NCBI RefSeq assembly: GCF_900142825.1
Contig: NZ_FRCH01000002.1
Coordinates: forward strand, 434,001-498,000
Length of the DNA stretch: 64,000 nt
From: Rhodanobacter sp. OK091
GTDB taxonomy: Bacteria > Pseudomonadota > Gammaproteobacteria > Xanthomonadales > Rhodanobacteraceae
Direction: 5' to 3'
Position numbers and translations under genes: made by a program. The notes beneath the pieces are model-generated. The model searched no databases, had not been told where the DNA came from, and saw only the letters and a list, made by a program, of their open reading frames with translations. Position 1 is the stretch's first letter, and each line of letters begins with the position of its first letter. This document shows, one piece after another, positions 42,819-53,025 of the stretch.

Positions 42819-43871
42819 ATGGCTGATCAACTTATCAACCAGCTCTTGTGGCCGATCATCTACATCCTGTGCATCACGGTGCCGCTGATCATCGCCGTGG
42901 CGATGTTCGTGTACTGGGAGCGCAAGGTCATCGGCTGGATGCACGTGCGACTGGGGCCAAGCAAGATCGGCCCGTTCGGCTTGCTGCAGGCATTCGCCGA
43001 CGTGGTCAAGCTGCTGATCAAGGAAGTGATCCTGCCGACCAAGGCAAACCGTTTCCTGTATTTCATGGCGCCGTTGCTGGCGCTGATCCCGGCACTGGCG
43101 GCGTGGTCGGTGATTCCGTTCAGCAGCAAGATGGTGCTGTCGAATGCGAATGCGGGCGTGCTGTACCTGCTGGCGATGACCTCGCTCGGGGTGTACGGCA
43201 TCATCCTCGCCGGCTGGGCATCCAACTCTCGCTATGCGCTGCTCGGCGCGATGCGCTCGGCCGCGCAGGTGATTTCGTATGAGCTGGCGATGGGCTTGTG
43301 CCTGGTCTGCGTGCTGGTACTGGCGGGCAGCCTGAATCTCACCGACATCGTCAATGCGCAGGCCGGCGGCAAGGGCTTGTTCGACTGGTTCTGGCTGCCG
43401 CTGTTGCCGGTGTTCGTGATCTATTTCATCTCCGGCGTGGCCGAGACCAACCGCGCACCCTTCGACGTGGCCGAGGGCGAGTCGGAAATCGTCGCCGGCT
43501 TCCACGTGGAATATTCCGGCTCGGCATTCGCGATCTTCTTCCTGGCCGAATACGCCAACATGATCCTGGTCAGCTTCCTGGCCTCGATCCTGTTCCTGGG
43601 CGGCTGGCTCAGCCCGTTTCAGGGCTGGATCCACGCCGATGCACCGGGCTGGATCAACTGGATCTGGACCGGCGGTTTCATCTGGCTGTTCATCAAGGCG
43701 TTCGTGATGAGCTTCCTGTTCCTGTGGTTCCGCGCCACCTTTCCGCGCTATCGCTATGACCAGATCATGCGGCTGGGTTGGAAAGTGCTCATACCGATAG
43801 CCATCGTCTGGGTGATGGTCGCCGGCTGCATGAAATATTTCGGCTGGGTCAGCATCGGCGTGGGGGCATAA
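42819..43871 (+). CDS. nuoH: NADH-quinone oxidoreductase subunit H
   Basis: A 350-residue membrane subunit with about eight helices that joins peripheral and membrane arms. [20 protein letters not shown] (about 30) and the Glu-rich loop [20 protein letters not shown] (about 209) line the quinone tunnel. The frame is open upstream as a shadow of nuoG; ATG 42819 gives the normal N-terminus [13 protein letters not shown]. nuoI follows by three bases. Confidence 0.96.
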   Translation: MADQLINQLLWPIIYILCITVPLIIAVAMFVYWERKVIGWMHVRLGPSKIGPFGLLQAFADVVKLLIKEVILPTKANRFLYFMAPLLALIPALAAWSVIPFSSKMVLSNANAGVLYLLAMTSLGVYGIILAGWASNSRYALLGAMRSAAQVISYELAMGLCLVCVLVLAGSLNLTDIVNAQAGGKGLFDWFWLPLLPVFVIYFISGVAETNRAPFDVAEGESEIVAGFHVEYSGSAFAIFFLAEYANMILVSFLASILFLGGWLSPFQGWIHADAPGWINWIWTGGFIWLFIKAFVMSFLFLWFRATFPRYRYDQIMRLGWKVLIPIAIVWVMVAGCMKYFGWVSIGVGA

Positions 43872-43874
43872 CCA

Positions 43875-44366
43875 ATGAAACGCATTACCGGATACTTCAA
43901 GAGTCTGCTGCTGATCGAGCTGTTCCAGGGCATGGGGCTGACCATGGGTTACATGTTCAAGCCCAAGTACACCGTGCGCTACCCGATGGAGCACATCCCC
44001 AAGTCGAACCGCTTCCGCGGCCTGCATGCGCTGCGTCGCTACGCGAATGGTGAAGAGCGCTGCATCGCCTGCAAGCTGTGCGAGGCGGTATGCCCGGCGC
44101 TGGCGATCACGATCGATTCGGCGCCCCGCGAGAGCGACGGCCAGCGCCGTACCACGCGCTACGACATCGACCTGTTCAAGTGCATCTACTGCGGTTTCTG
44201 CGAGGAGAGCTGCCCGGTCGACTCGATCGTCGAGACCAGCATCCACGAATACCACTTCGAGCATCGTGGCGAGAACGTGGTGACCAAGCAGCAACTGCTC
44301 GCCATCGGCGATCGTTTCGAGCAGCAGATTGCCGCCGACCGTGCGCAAGACGCGGCGTACCGCTGA
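43875..44366 (+). CDS. nuoI: NADH-quinone oxidoreductase subunit I
   Basis: A 163-residue 8Fe ferredoxin-type subunit with clusters N6a and N6b. The two motifs are [16 protein letters not shown] (about 60) and [16 protein letters not shown] (about 99). An N-terminal amphipathic segment anchors it to the membrane arm. nuoJ starts eight bases later. Confidence 0.97.
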   Translation: MKRITGYFKSLLLIELFQGMGLTMGYMFKPKYTVRYPMEHIPKSNRFRGLHALRRYANGEERCIACKLCEAVCPALAITIDSAPRESDGQRRTTRYDIDLFKCIYCGFCEESCPVDSIVETSIHEYHFEHRGENVVTKQQLLAIGDRFEQQIAADRAQDAAYR

Positions 44367-44374
44367 GGCCAACG

Positions 44375-45025
44375 ATGAATCCCCAACTGTTCCAACTCAT
44401 CTGCTTCTACGCCTTCGGCTTCGTCACCGTGGCTGCCGCGCTGTCGGTGATCACGCTGAAGAACACCGTGCATGCCGTGTTGGCGCTGGTGTTGACGTTC
44501 TTCAGCGCCGCCTGCCTGTGGATGCTCATCGAAGCCGAGTTCCTCGCGCTGGCGCTGATCGTGGTCTATGTCGGCGCGGTGATGGTGCTGTTCCTGTTCG
44601 TGGTGATGATGCTCGACATCGATCAGGAGAAGATGCGCGAGGGTTTCGTGAAATTCCTGCCGGTCGGCCTGATCGTGGCGGCGGCCATGCTGGCGGAGAT
44701 GCTCGGCCTGATCGGTGTGCGCGCCATGCATGCCCAGGTCATGGGGGCCAATCCCGCCGCTGTCGCCGGCCTGTCCAATACGGCGTGGCTGGGGCAGGCG
44801 CTGTATACGAAATTCCTGCTGCCGTTCGAGATCGCCGCGTTGATCCTCACTGTGGGCGTGGTGGCGGCGGTGGCGCTGACCCTGCGCCAGCGCGGCGACG
44901 CGCGCTACGAGTCGGCCAGCCAGCAGGTCAAGGTCAATCCGCGTGACCGCGTCCGTATCGTGAAGATGGCGGCCGAGCGTCCCGTCGACGAATCACCGGC
45001 TCCGCCGCAGGAACCCAAACCATGA
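44375..45025 (+). CDS. nuoJ: NADH-quinone oxidoreductase subunit J
   Basis: A 216-residue membrane subunit with five helices. The conserved helix 3 with a pi-bulge is seen at [20 protein letters not shown] (about 50-70). The last 45 residues form a charged, Pro-rich cytoplasmic tail longer than the minimal family. ATG 44375; the stop overlaps nuoK by four bases. Confidence 0.95.
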   Translation: MNPQLFQLICFYAFGFVTVAAALSVITLKNTVHAVLALVLTFFSAACLWMLIEAEFLALALIVVYVGAVMVLFLFVVMMLDIDQEKMREGFVKFLPVGLIVAAAMLAEMLGLIGVRAMHAQVMGANPAAVAGLSNTAWLGQALYTKFLLPFEIAALILTVGVVAAVALTLRQRGDARYESASQQVKVNPRDRVRIVKMAAERPVDESPAPPQEPKP

Positions 45026-45327
45026 TCACGCTCTCGCACTACATCGTGCTCGGCGCGGTGCTGTTCTGCATCGCCGTCGCCGGCCTGTTCATCAACCGCA
45101 AGAACGTGATCGTGCTGCTGATGTCGATCGAGCTGATGCTGCTCGCGGTGAACATGAACTTCGTGGCGTTCTCTCGCTTCCTCGGGGATGTGTCGGGGCA
45201 GGTGTTCGTGTTCTTCATCCTTACCGTGGCCGCGGCGGAAGCCGCCATCGGCCTGGCGATCCTGGTGCTGCTGTTCCGCAATCGCAGCACGATCAATATC
45301 GCCGACATCGACAGCATGAAGGGTTGA
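45022..45327 (+). CDS. nuoK: NADH-quinone oxidoreductase subunit K
   Basis: A 101-residue subunit with three helices, homologous to MrpC. The two buried glutamates of proton transfer are in [14 protein letters not shown] (about 36) and [15 protein letters not shown] (about 72). Coupled to nuoJ by an ATGA overlap and four bases before nuoL. Confidence 0.97.
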   Translation: MITLSHYIVLGAVLFCIAVAGLFINRKNVIVLLMSIELMLLAVNMNFVAFSRFLGDVSGQVFVFFILTVAAAEAAIGLAILVLLFRNRSTINIADIDSMKG

Positions 45328-45331
45328 TCAC

Positions 45332-47380
45332 ATGGGTCTTTCCACATCCATCTTGCTGACGATCGCACTGGCTCCGCTGGTCGGTTGCCTGCTGGCGGGT
45401 TTCCTCGGCAGGTTTCTCGGCCGCGCCGGCTCGCACAGCGTCACCATCCTCGGCGTGGCGGTGTCCTGCGCGCTGTCGTTCTACGTGCTGTACCAGCTCA
45501 CCGTGGGCGGAGCCGCCACGTACAACCAGAACATCTACACCTGGTTCCAGATCGGCCACTTCAACGCCAGCGTCGGCTTCCTGGTCGACCGGCTGACCGC
45601 GATGATGCTGGTGGTGGTGAGCTTCGTGTCGCTGCTGGTGCACGTCTACACCATCGGTTACATGGCCGACGACGACGGTTACAAGCGCTTCTTCAGCTAC
45701 ATCTCGCTGTTCACCTTCTCGATGTTCATGCTGGTGATGAGCAACAACTTCATGCAGCTGTTCTTCGGCTGGGAAGCGGTGGGCCTGGTGTCGTATCTGC
45801 TGATCGGCTTCTGGTACAAGCGGCCGACCGCGATCTTCGCGAATCTGAAGGCGTTCCTGGTCAATCGCGTGGGCGACTTCGGCTTCCTGCTCGGCATCGC
45901 GGCGGTGCTGTATTTCCTCGGCACGCTGGATTACGCCACCGCGTTCGGCTCGGCGCCTTCGCTGATCGGCAAGACTCTGCAGATCACCGCCGGCACGCAG
46001 TGGGATGCCGCGACGGTGATCTGCATCTGCCTGTTCATCGGCGCGATGGGCAAGTCGGCGCAGGTGCCGCTGCATGTATGGTTGCCCGACTCGATGGAAG
46101 GTCCGACCCCGATCTCGGCGCTGATCCATGCGGCCACGATGGTCACCGCCGGCATCTTCATGGTGGCGCGCATGTCGCCGCTGTTCGAGCTGTCGTCGAC
46201 TGCGCTGAGCTTCGTGCTGGTGATCGGTGCGACCACCGCGTTGTTCACCGGCTTGATCGGCATAGTCCAGAACGACATCAAACGCGTGATCGCGTACTCC
46301 ACGCTGTCGCAGCTCGGCTACATGACGGTGGCGCTGGGCGTGTCGATGTACAGCGGTGCGGTGTTCCACCTGATGACGCACGCGTTCTTCAAGGCGCTGC
46401 TATTCCTGGGCGCCGGCTCGGTGATCATCGCGATGCATCACGAGCAGGACATGCGCTACATGGGTGGTCTGCGCAAGTACATGCCGATCACCTGGATCAC
46501 CATGTGGATCGGCTCGCTGGCGCTGGTGGCGGTGCCGTTCTTCTCCGGCTTCTATTCGAAGGACGCGATCATCGAGGCGGTCGGCGAATCGCACCGCTGG
46601 GGCGCGCACTATGCCTACTTCTGCGTGATGGCCGGCGCGTTCGTCACCGCGGTGTACACGTTCCGCCAGATGTACCTCACGTTCCACGGCAAGGAGCGCT
46701 TCACCGTGGTGGCCGATCACGGCCATGGCCATCATGTCGCGCATCTTGACGACCACGGCCATCACGAGCAGGGCATCATGCACGAGCTGCCGAAGGAATC
46801 GCCGTGGGTGGTGACGCTGCCGCTGGTGCTGCTGGCCATTCCGTCGCTACTGGTCGGCTTCTTCACGGTCAAGCCGGTGCTGTTCGGCGGCTGGTTCGGC
46901 AGCGCGATCCACGTGGACGCGGCGAACGACGTGCTCGGCGAGCTGGGGCAGCATTTTCATGGCGCCGTGGCGATGGCGCTGGACGGCTTGTGGAGCCTGC
47001 CGTTCGGGCTGGTGGTGCTGGCCTTCGTCATCACCAGCTACGTCTATCTGTTCAATCCGGCGGTGGCCGACAGGATCAAGAATGCGCTGAAGCCGTTCTA
47101 CAGCGCGCTCTATCACAAGTACTGGATCGATGCGGTCTATTACGTGGTGTTCGCCCGCGGCGGCGTCATGCTCGGCCACCTGTTCTGGAAGGCGGGCGAC
47201 ACGGCGGTGATCGACGACACCATGGTCAACGGCTCGGTGAACCTGATTCATCGTATCGCTGCCACGATGCGCCGTTTGCAGTCGGGTTATCTCTATCACT
47301 ACGCCTTCGCGATGATTCTCGGCCTAATCCTGCTGCTGGGCGGGTATTGGTTGACGAATTCCGGGCTGGCCGGGCAATAA
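45332..47380 (+). CDS. nuoL: NADH-quinone oxidoreductase subunit L
   Basis: A 682-residue distal antiporter-like subunit with about 16 helices. The key Glu in FFGWEAVGLVSYLLIGFWY (about 148), Lys in GAMGKSAQVPLHVWLPDSME (about 232) and the discontinuous-helix region GPTPISALIHAATMVTAG are present. A His-rich loop (HGHGHHVAHLDDHGHHEQG, about 467-485) is extra compared with E. coli. The C-terminal part carries the lateral helix HL. nuoM follows after 15 bases. Confidence 0.96.
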   Translation: MGLSTSILLTIALAPLVGCLLAGFLGRFLGRAGSHSVTILGVAVSCALSFYVLYQLTVGGAATYNQNIYTWFQIGHFNASVGFLVDRLTAMMLVVVSFVSLLVHVYTIGYMADDDGYKRFFSYISLFTFSMFMLVMSNNFMQLFFGWEAVGLVSYLLIGFWYKRPTAIFANLKAFLVNRVGDFGFLLGIAAVLYFLGTLDYATAFGSAPSLIGKTLQITAGTQWDAATVICICLFIGAMGKSAQVPLHVWLPDSMEGPTPISALIHAATMVTAGIFMVARMSPLFELSSTALSFVLVIGATTALFTGLIGIVQNDIKRVIAYSTLSQLGYMTVALGVSMYSGAVFHLMTHAFFKALLFLGAGSVIIAMHHEQDMRYMGGLRKYMPITWITMWIGSLALVAVPFFSGFYSKDAIIEAVGESHRWGAHYAYFCVMAGAFVTAVYTFRQMYLTFHGKERFTVVADHGHGHHVAHLDDHGHHEQGIMHELPKESPWVVTLPLVLLAIPSLLVGFFTVKPVLFGGWFGSAIHVDAANDVLGELGQHFHGAVAMALDGLWSLPFGLVVLAFVITSYVYLFNPAVADRIKNALKPFYSALYHKYWIDAVYYVVFARGGVMLGHLFWKAGDTAVIDDTMVNGSVNLIHRIAATMRRLQSGYLYHYAFAMILGLILLLGGYWLTNSGLAGQ

Positions 47381-47395
47381 GGGAAGCAAGCACAC

Positions 47396-48904
47396 ATGTT
47401 CAATCACTTGCTCAGCCTGCTGATCTGGCTCCCTGTCGCCGGCGCGATTCCGGTGCTGCTGGCCGGCTCCACACGTCCTGATCTGGCGCGATGGCTGTCG
47501 CTGCTGGTGGCGGTGCTGACCTTCGCGGTCAGTTTGTTCCTGCTGGTGCAATACCACCCCGATGCGGGCGGCATGCAATTGACCGAGAGCTATTTGTGGA
47601 TCGCCTCGTGGGGCGTTCATTACAGCCTGGCAGCCGACGGCATCTCGGTGGCGCTGATCCTGATGACCACCTTCGTCGGCATCCTGGTGATCGCCGGCGC
47701 ATGGGAGGTCATCCAGGACAAGCCGCACCAGTACATGGCCGCCATGCTGATGCTGGAAGGCCTGCTGATCGGTGTGTTCTGCGCCACCGATGCGCTGCTG
47801 TTCTACGCGTTGTTCGAGGCGATCCTGATTCCGATGTTCATTTTGATCGGTATCTGGGGTGGCCCGCGGCGGGTGTATGCGACGCTGAAGTTCTTCATCT
47901 ACACGTTCTTCGGCTCGGTCTTCATGCTGATCGCGCTGCTGTACCTGTACCAGAAGGCGCACACGTTCGACATCGCCACACTGGCCGCGCTGCCGCTGAC
48001 GATGCAGGAACAGACCTGGATCTTCTTTGCGTTCCTGATCGCGTTCGCGATCAAGGTGCCGATGGTGCCGGTGCACACCTGGTTGCCGGATGCCCACGTG
48101 GAGGCGCCGACCGGCGGTTCGGTGGTGCTGGCGGCGGTGATGCTGAAGGTCGGTACCTACGGAATGCTGCGCTTCATCCTGCCGATCGTGCCGGATGCAG
48201 GGGCGCATTTCGCCTGGCTGATCATCGTGCTGAGCCTGATCGCGATCGTCTACATCGGCTATGTCGCGCTGGTGCAGGAGGATATGAAGAAGCTGGTGGC
48301 GTATTCCTCGGTGGCCCACATGGGCTTCGTCACGCTGGGCATCTTCATCGCGTTCCTGCTGGTGCGCGAGTCGAGCAACGCCGACATGGCGCTGCTCGGC
48401 ATGCAGGGAGCCATGGTGCAGATGATCTCGCACGGCTTCGTGTCCGGCGCGATGTTTACCTGCATCGGCGTGTTGTATGACCGCATGCACACGCGCCAGA
48501 TCAAGGATTACGGCGGGGTCATCAACGTGATGCCGTGGTTCGGCTTTTTCTACGTGCTGTTCGCGATGGCGAACTGCGGTCTGCCGGGCACCAGCGGCTT
48601 CGTCGGCGAGTTCATGGTGATCCTGGCCAGCTTCGCGGCGAATCCGTGGATCGCGCTGTTTGCCGCATTCACCCTGATCATCGGCGCGGCCTACACGCTG
48701 TGGCTGGTCAAGCGCGTGCTGTGGGGTGATATCACCAATCCGCACGTGGCCGAGATGAAGGAAATCAACGGCCGCGAGACATTCGTGCTGGTCTCCTTTG
48801 CCGCCGCCGTGCTGGCGCTGGGCATCTGGCCGCAGCCGCTGGTCCATCTGATGGACAGCTCGGTGTCGCAGCTGGTGCAGCAGCTCGCTATCCACAAGAT
48901 TTGA
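47396..48904 (+). CDS. nuoM: NADH-quinone oxidoreductase subunit M
   Basis: A 502-residue antiporter-like subunit with 14 helices. Proton-channel residues are Glu in FYALFEAILIPMFILIG (about 144) and Lys in AFAIKVPMVPVHTWLPDAH (about 222), followed by VEAPTGGSVVLAAVMLK. It pumps one of the four protons per NADH. nuoN follows after 12 bases. Confidence 0.97.
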   Translation: MFNHLLSLLIWLPVAGAIPVLLAGSTRPDLARWLSLLVAVLTFAVSLFLLVQYHPDAGGMQLTESYLWIASWGVHYSLAADGISVALILMTTFVGILVIAGAWEVIQDKPHQYMAAMLMLEGLLIGVFCATDALLFYALFEAILIPMFILIGIWGGPRRVYATLKFFIYTFFGSVFMLIALLYLYQKAHTFDIATLAALPLTMQEQTWIFFAFLIAFAIKVPMVPVHTWLPDAHVEAPTGGSVVLAAVMLKVGTYGMLRFILPIVPDAGAHFAWLIIVLSLIAIVYIGYVALVQEDMKKLVAYSSVAHMGFVTLGIFIAFLLVRESSNADMALLGMQGAMVQMISHGFVSGAMFTCIGVLYDRMHTRQIKDYGGVINVMPWFGFFYVLFAMANCGLPGTSGFVGEFMVILASFAANPWIALFAAFTLIIGAAYTLWLVKRVLWGDITNPHVAEMKEINGRETFVLVSFAAAVLALGIWPQPLVHLMDSSVSQLVQQLAIHKI

Positions 48905-48916
48905 TCAGGACCGAAC

Positions 48917-50371
48917 ATGCCGAATCTCAATGACATCCTGATCATGTTGCCGGAGTTCTATCTGGTGGCGGCGGTGTGCTTGCTGTTGCTGCTGGACGCC
49001 TTCATGAAACCCGAGCAGCGCCCCGTGTTGCATTGGCTGTCGATCGCCGTGCTGCTGGTAGGCGTCTATCTGCTGATCATGGGGCAGCCGCCGCAGACGA
49101 TAACGGCGTTCGGCGGCATGTTCGTGCGCGATCGGGTATCGGAAATCCTCAAAGTCTTCGCCCTGCTCACCACGGTTCTGGTGATGATTTATGCGCGGCC
49201 GTACCTGATCGAGCGCAAGCTGCTGATCGGCGAGTTCTATACGCTGATGATCTTCGCCGTGATCGGCATCATGCTGCTGGTCTCGGCCGGCAACTTTGTC
49301 ACCGTGTACCTGGGGCTGGAGCTGCTGTCGCTGTCGTCGTACGCACTGGTGGCGCTGAATCGCGACGCGAAGTTGCCGTCCGAGGCCGCGATCAAGTATT
49401 TCGTGCTGGGCGCACTGGCCTCGGGCATGCTGCTGTACGGCATGTCGATGGTCTACGGCGCCTCAGGCATGGGCGGCACGCCGAGCCTGGCTCTTGAGCA
49501 GCTGCACAACGTGATGGCATATACCACCGCGCCGAAGTTGCTGCTGTTCGGGCTGATCTTCATGATCGTCGGCATCGGCTTCAAACTCGGTGCCGCACCG
49601 TTCCACATGTGGATACCGGATGTGTATCAGGGCGCGCCGACGCCGGTCACCGCATTCATCGCATCGGGTTCCAAACTGGCTGCGTTCGGCATGGCTTACC
49701 GTCTGCTCGACGCCGGCATGGGCGACCTGTCACAGCATTGGCAGCTGATGCTGGCGGTGCTGGCGGTGTTGTCGCTGGCGATCGGCAACCTGGTTGCTAT
49801 CGTGCAGACCAACCTCAAGCGCATGCTGGCGTATTCGACCATCTCGCATATGGGTTATCTGCTGCTGGGCCTGGCCGCGGCCGGACCGGAAGGCTATGCC
49901 GCCGCGATGTTCTACGCGATCTGCTACGCACTGATGGGCGTGGCTGCCTTCGGCGTGATGCTGGCGCTGAGCCGCGCCGGTTTCGAGTGCGAGGAAATCA
50001 CCGATCTGAAGGGGCTCAACCAGAAATCGCCGTGGATGGCGTTCCTGATGCTGCTGGCGATGTTCTCGCTGGCGGGCGTACCGCCTCTGTTTGGCTTCTG
50101 GGCCAAGGTGCTGGTGCTGGAGGCGGCGATTCACGCGAATATGCTGTGGCTGGCGATTGTCGGTATCGTCTTCGCCATCATCGGCTTGTACTACTACTTG
50201 TATGTGGTCAAGGTGATGTACTTCGACAAGCCGGCCGAAGGCAGCGTGTTGCAGGCACAACAGGACAAACCGCTGCGCCTTGTGCTGTCGCTGAATGCGC
50301 TGTCGCTGCTGGTGCTCGGCCTGTATTGGGGGCCGTTGCTGGGCTGGTGCCGGCGCGCGTTCGGGCTCTGA
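48917..50371 (+). CDS. nuoN: NADH-quinone oxidoreductase subunit N
   Basis: A 484-residue antiporter-like subunit with 14 helices, the last gene of the operon. Glu in YLGLELLSLSSYALVAL (about 135) and Lys in FKLGAAPFHMWIPDVYQGAP (about 220), plus KRMLAYSTISHMGY, identify the family. No terminator hairpin is obvious between its stop and the tRNA-fMet promoter at 50438, so some read-through is possible. Confidence 0.97.
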   Translation: MPNLNDILIMLPEFYLVAAVCLLLLLDAFMKPEQRPVLHWLSIAVLLVGVYLLIMGQPPQTITAFGGMFVRDRVSEILKVFALLTTVLVMIYARPYLIERKLLIGEFYTLMIFAVIGIMLLVSAGNFVTVYLGLELLSLSSYALVALNRDAKLPSEAAIKYFVLGALASGMLLYGMSMVYGASGMGGTPSLALEQLHNVMAYTTAPKLLLFGLIFMIVGIGFKLGAAPFHMWIPDVYQGAPTPVTAFIASGSKLAAFGMAYRLLDAGMGDLSQHWQLMLAVLAVLSLAIGNLVAIVQTNLKRMLAYSTISHMGYLLLGLAAAGPEGYAAAMFYAICYALMGVAAFGVMLALSRAGFECEEITDLKGLNQKSPWMAFLMLLAMFSLAGVPPLFGFWAKVLVLEAAIHANMLWLAIVGIVFAIIGLYYYLYVVKVMYFDKPAEGSVLQAQQDKPLRLVLSLNALSLLVLGLYWGPLLGWCRRAFGL

Positions 50372-50437
50372 TGTCTGCATGCGGCGATTGCCGTAATGTC
50401 GTCGCAGAGCTTCATATCGGATGGTTGACGTTGAGGC

Positions 50438-50466
50438 TTGCAAGAAACCGGCCACCCCGCTAAACT
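50438..50466 (+). promoter_or_regulatory. Promoter of tRNA-fMet / rimP-nusA-infB operon
   Basis: TTGCAA, a 17-bp spacer and TAAACT; +1 would be near 50473, seven bases before the mature tRNA end. In E. coli the equivalent metY promoter also drives rimP-nusA-infB. Confidence 0.65.
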
Positions 50467-50479
50467 CTTCGGACTCTGA

Positions 50480-50556
50480 TGCGGGGTGGAGCAGTCTGGC
50501 AGCTCGTCGGGCTCATAACCCGAAGGTCGCAGGTTCGAATCCTGCCCCCGCTACCA
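50480..50556 (+). tRNA. Initiator tRNA-fMet (anticodon CAT)
   Basis: A 77-nt tRNA. The anticodon stem has the initiator-specific three G-C pairs (TCGGG-CTCATAA-CCCGA), the D arm is GAGCAGTCTGGCAGCTC and CCA is encoded. Position 1 is T and position 72 is T, so the unpaired 1-72 end needed for formylation is kept with a U-U rather than the usual C-A mismatch. It heads the rimP-nusA-infB cluster, as metY does in E. coli. Confidence 0.96.
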
Positions 50557-50575
50557 GATCTTTCTTGATGCAAGA

Positions 50576-50598
50576 AAGCCTCCTCGTGAGGCTTTTTT
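50576..50598 (+). terminator. First terminator after tRNA-fMet
   Basis: Stem AAGCCTC, loop CTCGT, stem GAGGCTT, then TTTT (six Ts in all). It lies 20 bases after the tRNA. Confidence 0.85.
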
Positions 50599-50687
50599 GT
50601 TGGGCGCTAGGATGCGCCGTGCCGAGCCGCCGCGAGTGGCTCCGGCAACGGAAGGAGCTGTAGGAGAGGGACATCGGCGAGATAAGG

Positions 50688-50713
50688 AAATGGGCCGTTG
50701 GAGCCCATTTTTT
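50688..50713 (+). terminator. Second terminator, upstream of rimP
   Basis: Stem AAATGGGC, loop CGTTGGA, stem GCCCATTT, then TTT. It is 42 bases before the rimP ATG. Two successive terminators between tRNA-fMet and rimP would make expression of the nusA-infB operon depend on read-through. Confidence 0.8.
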
Positions 50714-50754
50714 GTTTCTGCTGTTCTGAGAAAGCGATCCGGGAAGGCGAACCC

Positions 50755-51288
50755 ATGGATATACAGGCACTGACGCAACGCTTCACCGAGGTATTGGCCG
50801 ATCTGGGCCTGGAATGCCTTGGCGTGGAGTTCAACCCTTCGCAAGGGCAGAGTACCCTGCGTATTTATCTGGATCTGCTGGACAAGAGCGGACCTGACGG
50901 CGAACGCCGCGAGGTCGGCATCGAGGATTGCGAAACCGCCAGTCGCGAGTTGTCGGCGCTGCTGGATGTCGAGGATCCCATTCCCGGCAATTATGTGCTG
51001 GAGGTTTCTTCGCCGGGCATCGATCGACCGCTGTTCACTGCCGCACAGTTTGCGAAAGTCAGCGGGCAGGAAGTGAAACTGCTGCTGAAGGCGCCGTTGG
51101 ATGGACGTCGCCGCCTGCGCGGCAAGCTGGTTTCGGTGGAAGGCGAACATATTGTGTTGGAAGGCGAAGGCAAGACATTCGAATTCGAGCACGCGTTGGT
51201 GGAAAGTGCGCGTGTGGTGCCAGATTGGCAGGCGCTGGGTTATGCACCGCAACCCAAGCGTGGTGGCAAGACGACTGGCAAGAAATAA
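50755..51288 (+). CDS. rimP: Ribosome maturation factor RimP
   Basis: A 177-residue protein for 30S subunit maturation (S19/S12 stage). Family landmarks are [19 protein letters not shown] (about 20), [19 protein letters not shown] (about 50), [15 protein letters not shown] (about 78) and the C-terminal SH3-like part. ATG 50755 is preferred over the GTG at 50698, which lies in the terminator. nusA follows 101 bases later; that gap has a GCGGCCAT/ATGGCCGC hairpin without a T-tract. Confidence 0.95.
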   Translation: MDIQALTQRFTEVLADLGLECLGVEFNPSQGQSTLRIYLDLLDKSGPDGERREVGIEDCETASRELSALLDVEDPIPGNYVLEVSSPGIDRPLFTAAQFAKVSGQEVKLLLKAPLDGRRRLRGKLVSVEGEHIVLEGEGKTFEFEHALVESARVVPDWQALGYAPQPKRGGKTTGKK

Positions 51289-51389
51289 CAGTGCGGCCAT
51301 CCATGGCCGCGTTCCAAGTTTTGTGTTCTGGAATGAACGTAACAATTTAACCATCGGTATCCGGACAGGATGCCTACGGAGTTGCTGCA

Positions 51390-52895
51390 ATGAGCAAAGA
51401 ACTTTTGCTGGTCGTCGACGCGGTCGCCAATGAAAAGGGCGTGCCGCTGGAAGTGATTTTCGAAGCGATGGAGGCCGCCTTGGCCTCTGCCGCCAAGAAG
51501 CGCTATCCGGACGAGGAGCCCGACATTCGCGTGTCGATCAACCAGAGCACCGGCGAGTACCAGACGTTCCGGCGCTGGGAAGTCATTGCCGACGATGGCG
51601 AGATGGAATCGCCGTCCTACCAGCTGCGCCTGATGGATGCGCTGGACGAACGCGCCGACGCCAAAGTGGGCGAGTACATCGAGCAGCAGGTCGAGAACGC
51701 CGAATTCGGCCGCATCGCCGCGCAGGCCGCCAAGCAGGTGATCGTGCAGCGCGTACGCGAAGCCGAGCGCCAGCAGGTGGTGGATGCGTTTGCCGACCGC
51801 GTGGGCGAGCTGGTCACCGGCATCGTCAAGCGCGTCGAGCGCGGCAACATCTATCTCGACCTGGGCAGCAATGCCGAGGCGTTCATTCCGCGCGACAAGA
51901 CGATTCCGCGCGAATCGGCCCGCGTCGGTGACCGCGTGCGCGGCTACCTGTATGAAGTGCGTTCGGAAGCGCGTGGTCCGCAGCTGTTCGTGTCGCGCGC
52001 GGCCCCGGAATTCATGATCGAACTGTTCAAGCTCGAAGTGCCGGAAGTCGGCCAGGGCCTGGTCGAAATCAAGGGCTGCGCCCGCGATCCGGGCGATCGC
52101 GCCAAGATCGCCGTGCTGGCCCACGACAGCCGCACCGATCCGATCGGCGCCTGCATCGGCATGCGCGGTTCGCGCGTGCAAGCGGTCTCCAACGACCTCA
52201 ACGGCGAGCGCGTCGACATCATCCTGTGGCACGAGAATCAGGCGCAGTTCGTCATCAACGCGATGGCGCCGGCCGAAGTGCAGTCGATCATCATGGATGA
52301 GGAAAAACACTCGATGGATATCGCGGTGGCCGAGGACAAGCTGTCCCAGGCCATTGGTCGCGGCGGCCAGAATGTCCGTCTGGCCAGCAAGCTGACCGGC
52401 TGGCAGCTCAACGTGATGACGCAGGATCAGGTCACCGCCAAGAGCGAGTCCGAGCAGGAAGCCGCGCGCCAGCTGTTCATGGACAAGCTCGAAGTGGACC
52501 AAGAGATTGCCGTCATCCTCGTGCAGGAAGGCTTCTCCAGCGTCGAGGAAATCGCTTATGTGCCCAGCGCCGAGCTGCTGGCGGTGGAGGGCTTCGACGA
52601 GGACATCGTCGAGGAACTGCGCGCCCGTGCCCGTGATGCGCTGCTGACCGAGGCACTGGCGGTGGAAGAGGGCGTCGACGAACATCAGCCGTCCAGCGAA
52701 CTGCTGGCGCTGGAGGGCATGGATGAAACGACGGCCTATGCACTGGCCGCTCGCGAAGTGAGCACGGTCGACGATCTGGCGGATCTGGCGGTGGATGACC
52801 TGATCGATATCGATGGCATGAACGAAGAACGCGCTGCAGCACTGATCATGGCGGCACGTGCGCCGATGATCGCGCGGCTGGAGAAAGGCGGCTAA
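51390..52895 (+). CDS. nusA: Transcription termination/antitermination factor NusA
   Basis: A 501-residue RNA polymerase-binding factor. An N-terminal domain (1-130) is followed by S1 (about 135-200, [22 protein letters not shown]), KH1-KH2 (about 205-345, including [14 protein letters not shown] and [15 protein letters not shown]) and two C-terminal acidic repeats of the AR1/AR2 type (about 360-495), as in E. coli. It acts in pausing, termination and rRNA antitermination. It may autoregulate its own operon through the two upstream terminators. Confidence 0.97.
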   Translation: MSKELLLVVDAVANEKGVPLEVIFEAMEAALASAAKKRYPDEEPDIRVSINQSTGEYQTFRRWEVIADDGEMESPSYQLRLMDALDERADAKVGEYIEQQVENAEFGRIAAQAAKQVIVQRVREAERQQVVDAFADRVGELVTGIVKRVERGNIYLDLGSNAEAFIPRDKTIPRESARVGDRVRGYLYEVRSEARGPQLFVSRAAPEFMIELFKLEVPEVGQGLVEIKGCARDPGDRAKIAVLAHDSRTDPIGACIGMRGSRVQAVSNDLNGERVDIILWHENQAQFVINAMAPAEVQSIIMDEEKHSMDIAVAEDKLSQAIGRGGQNVRLASKLTGWQLNVMTQDQVTAKSESEQEAARQLFMDKLEVDQEIAVILVQEGFSSVEEIAYVPSAELLAVEGFDEDIVEELRARARDALLTEALAVEEGVDEHQPSSELLALEGMDETTAYALAAREVSTVDDLADLAVDDLIDIDGMNEERAAALIMAARAPMIARLEKGG

Positions 52896-52929
52896 CCGCG
52901 GACGGCGGCACCCTGGATGGGTGTGCCGA

Positions 52930-52951
52930 GAAAGGCTTTGCGAAGCCTTTC
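52930..52951. repeat. Hairpin in the nusA-infB spacer
   Basis: A perfect 9-bp stem (GAAAGGCTT/AAGCCTTTC) with a TGCG loop, lacking a T-tract. It could be an RNA processing site between the nusA and infB messages. The 52896-53025 spacer holds no gene I can support. Confidence 0.5.
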
Positions 52952-53025
52952 ACCAAGGATGGAGGTGGCGGCATGGATAATGTCGCACTGACGATAAGCG
53001 CGGGAACGGCGGAGCAAAGAACACG

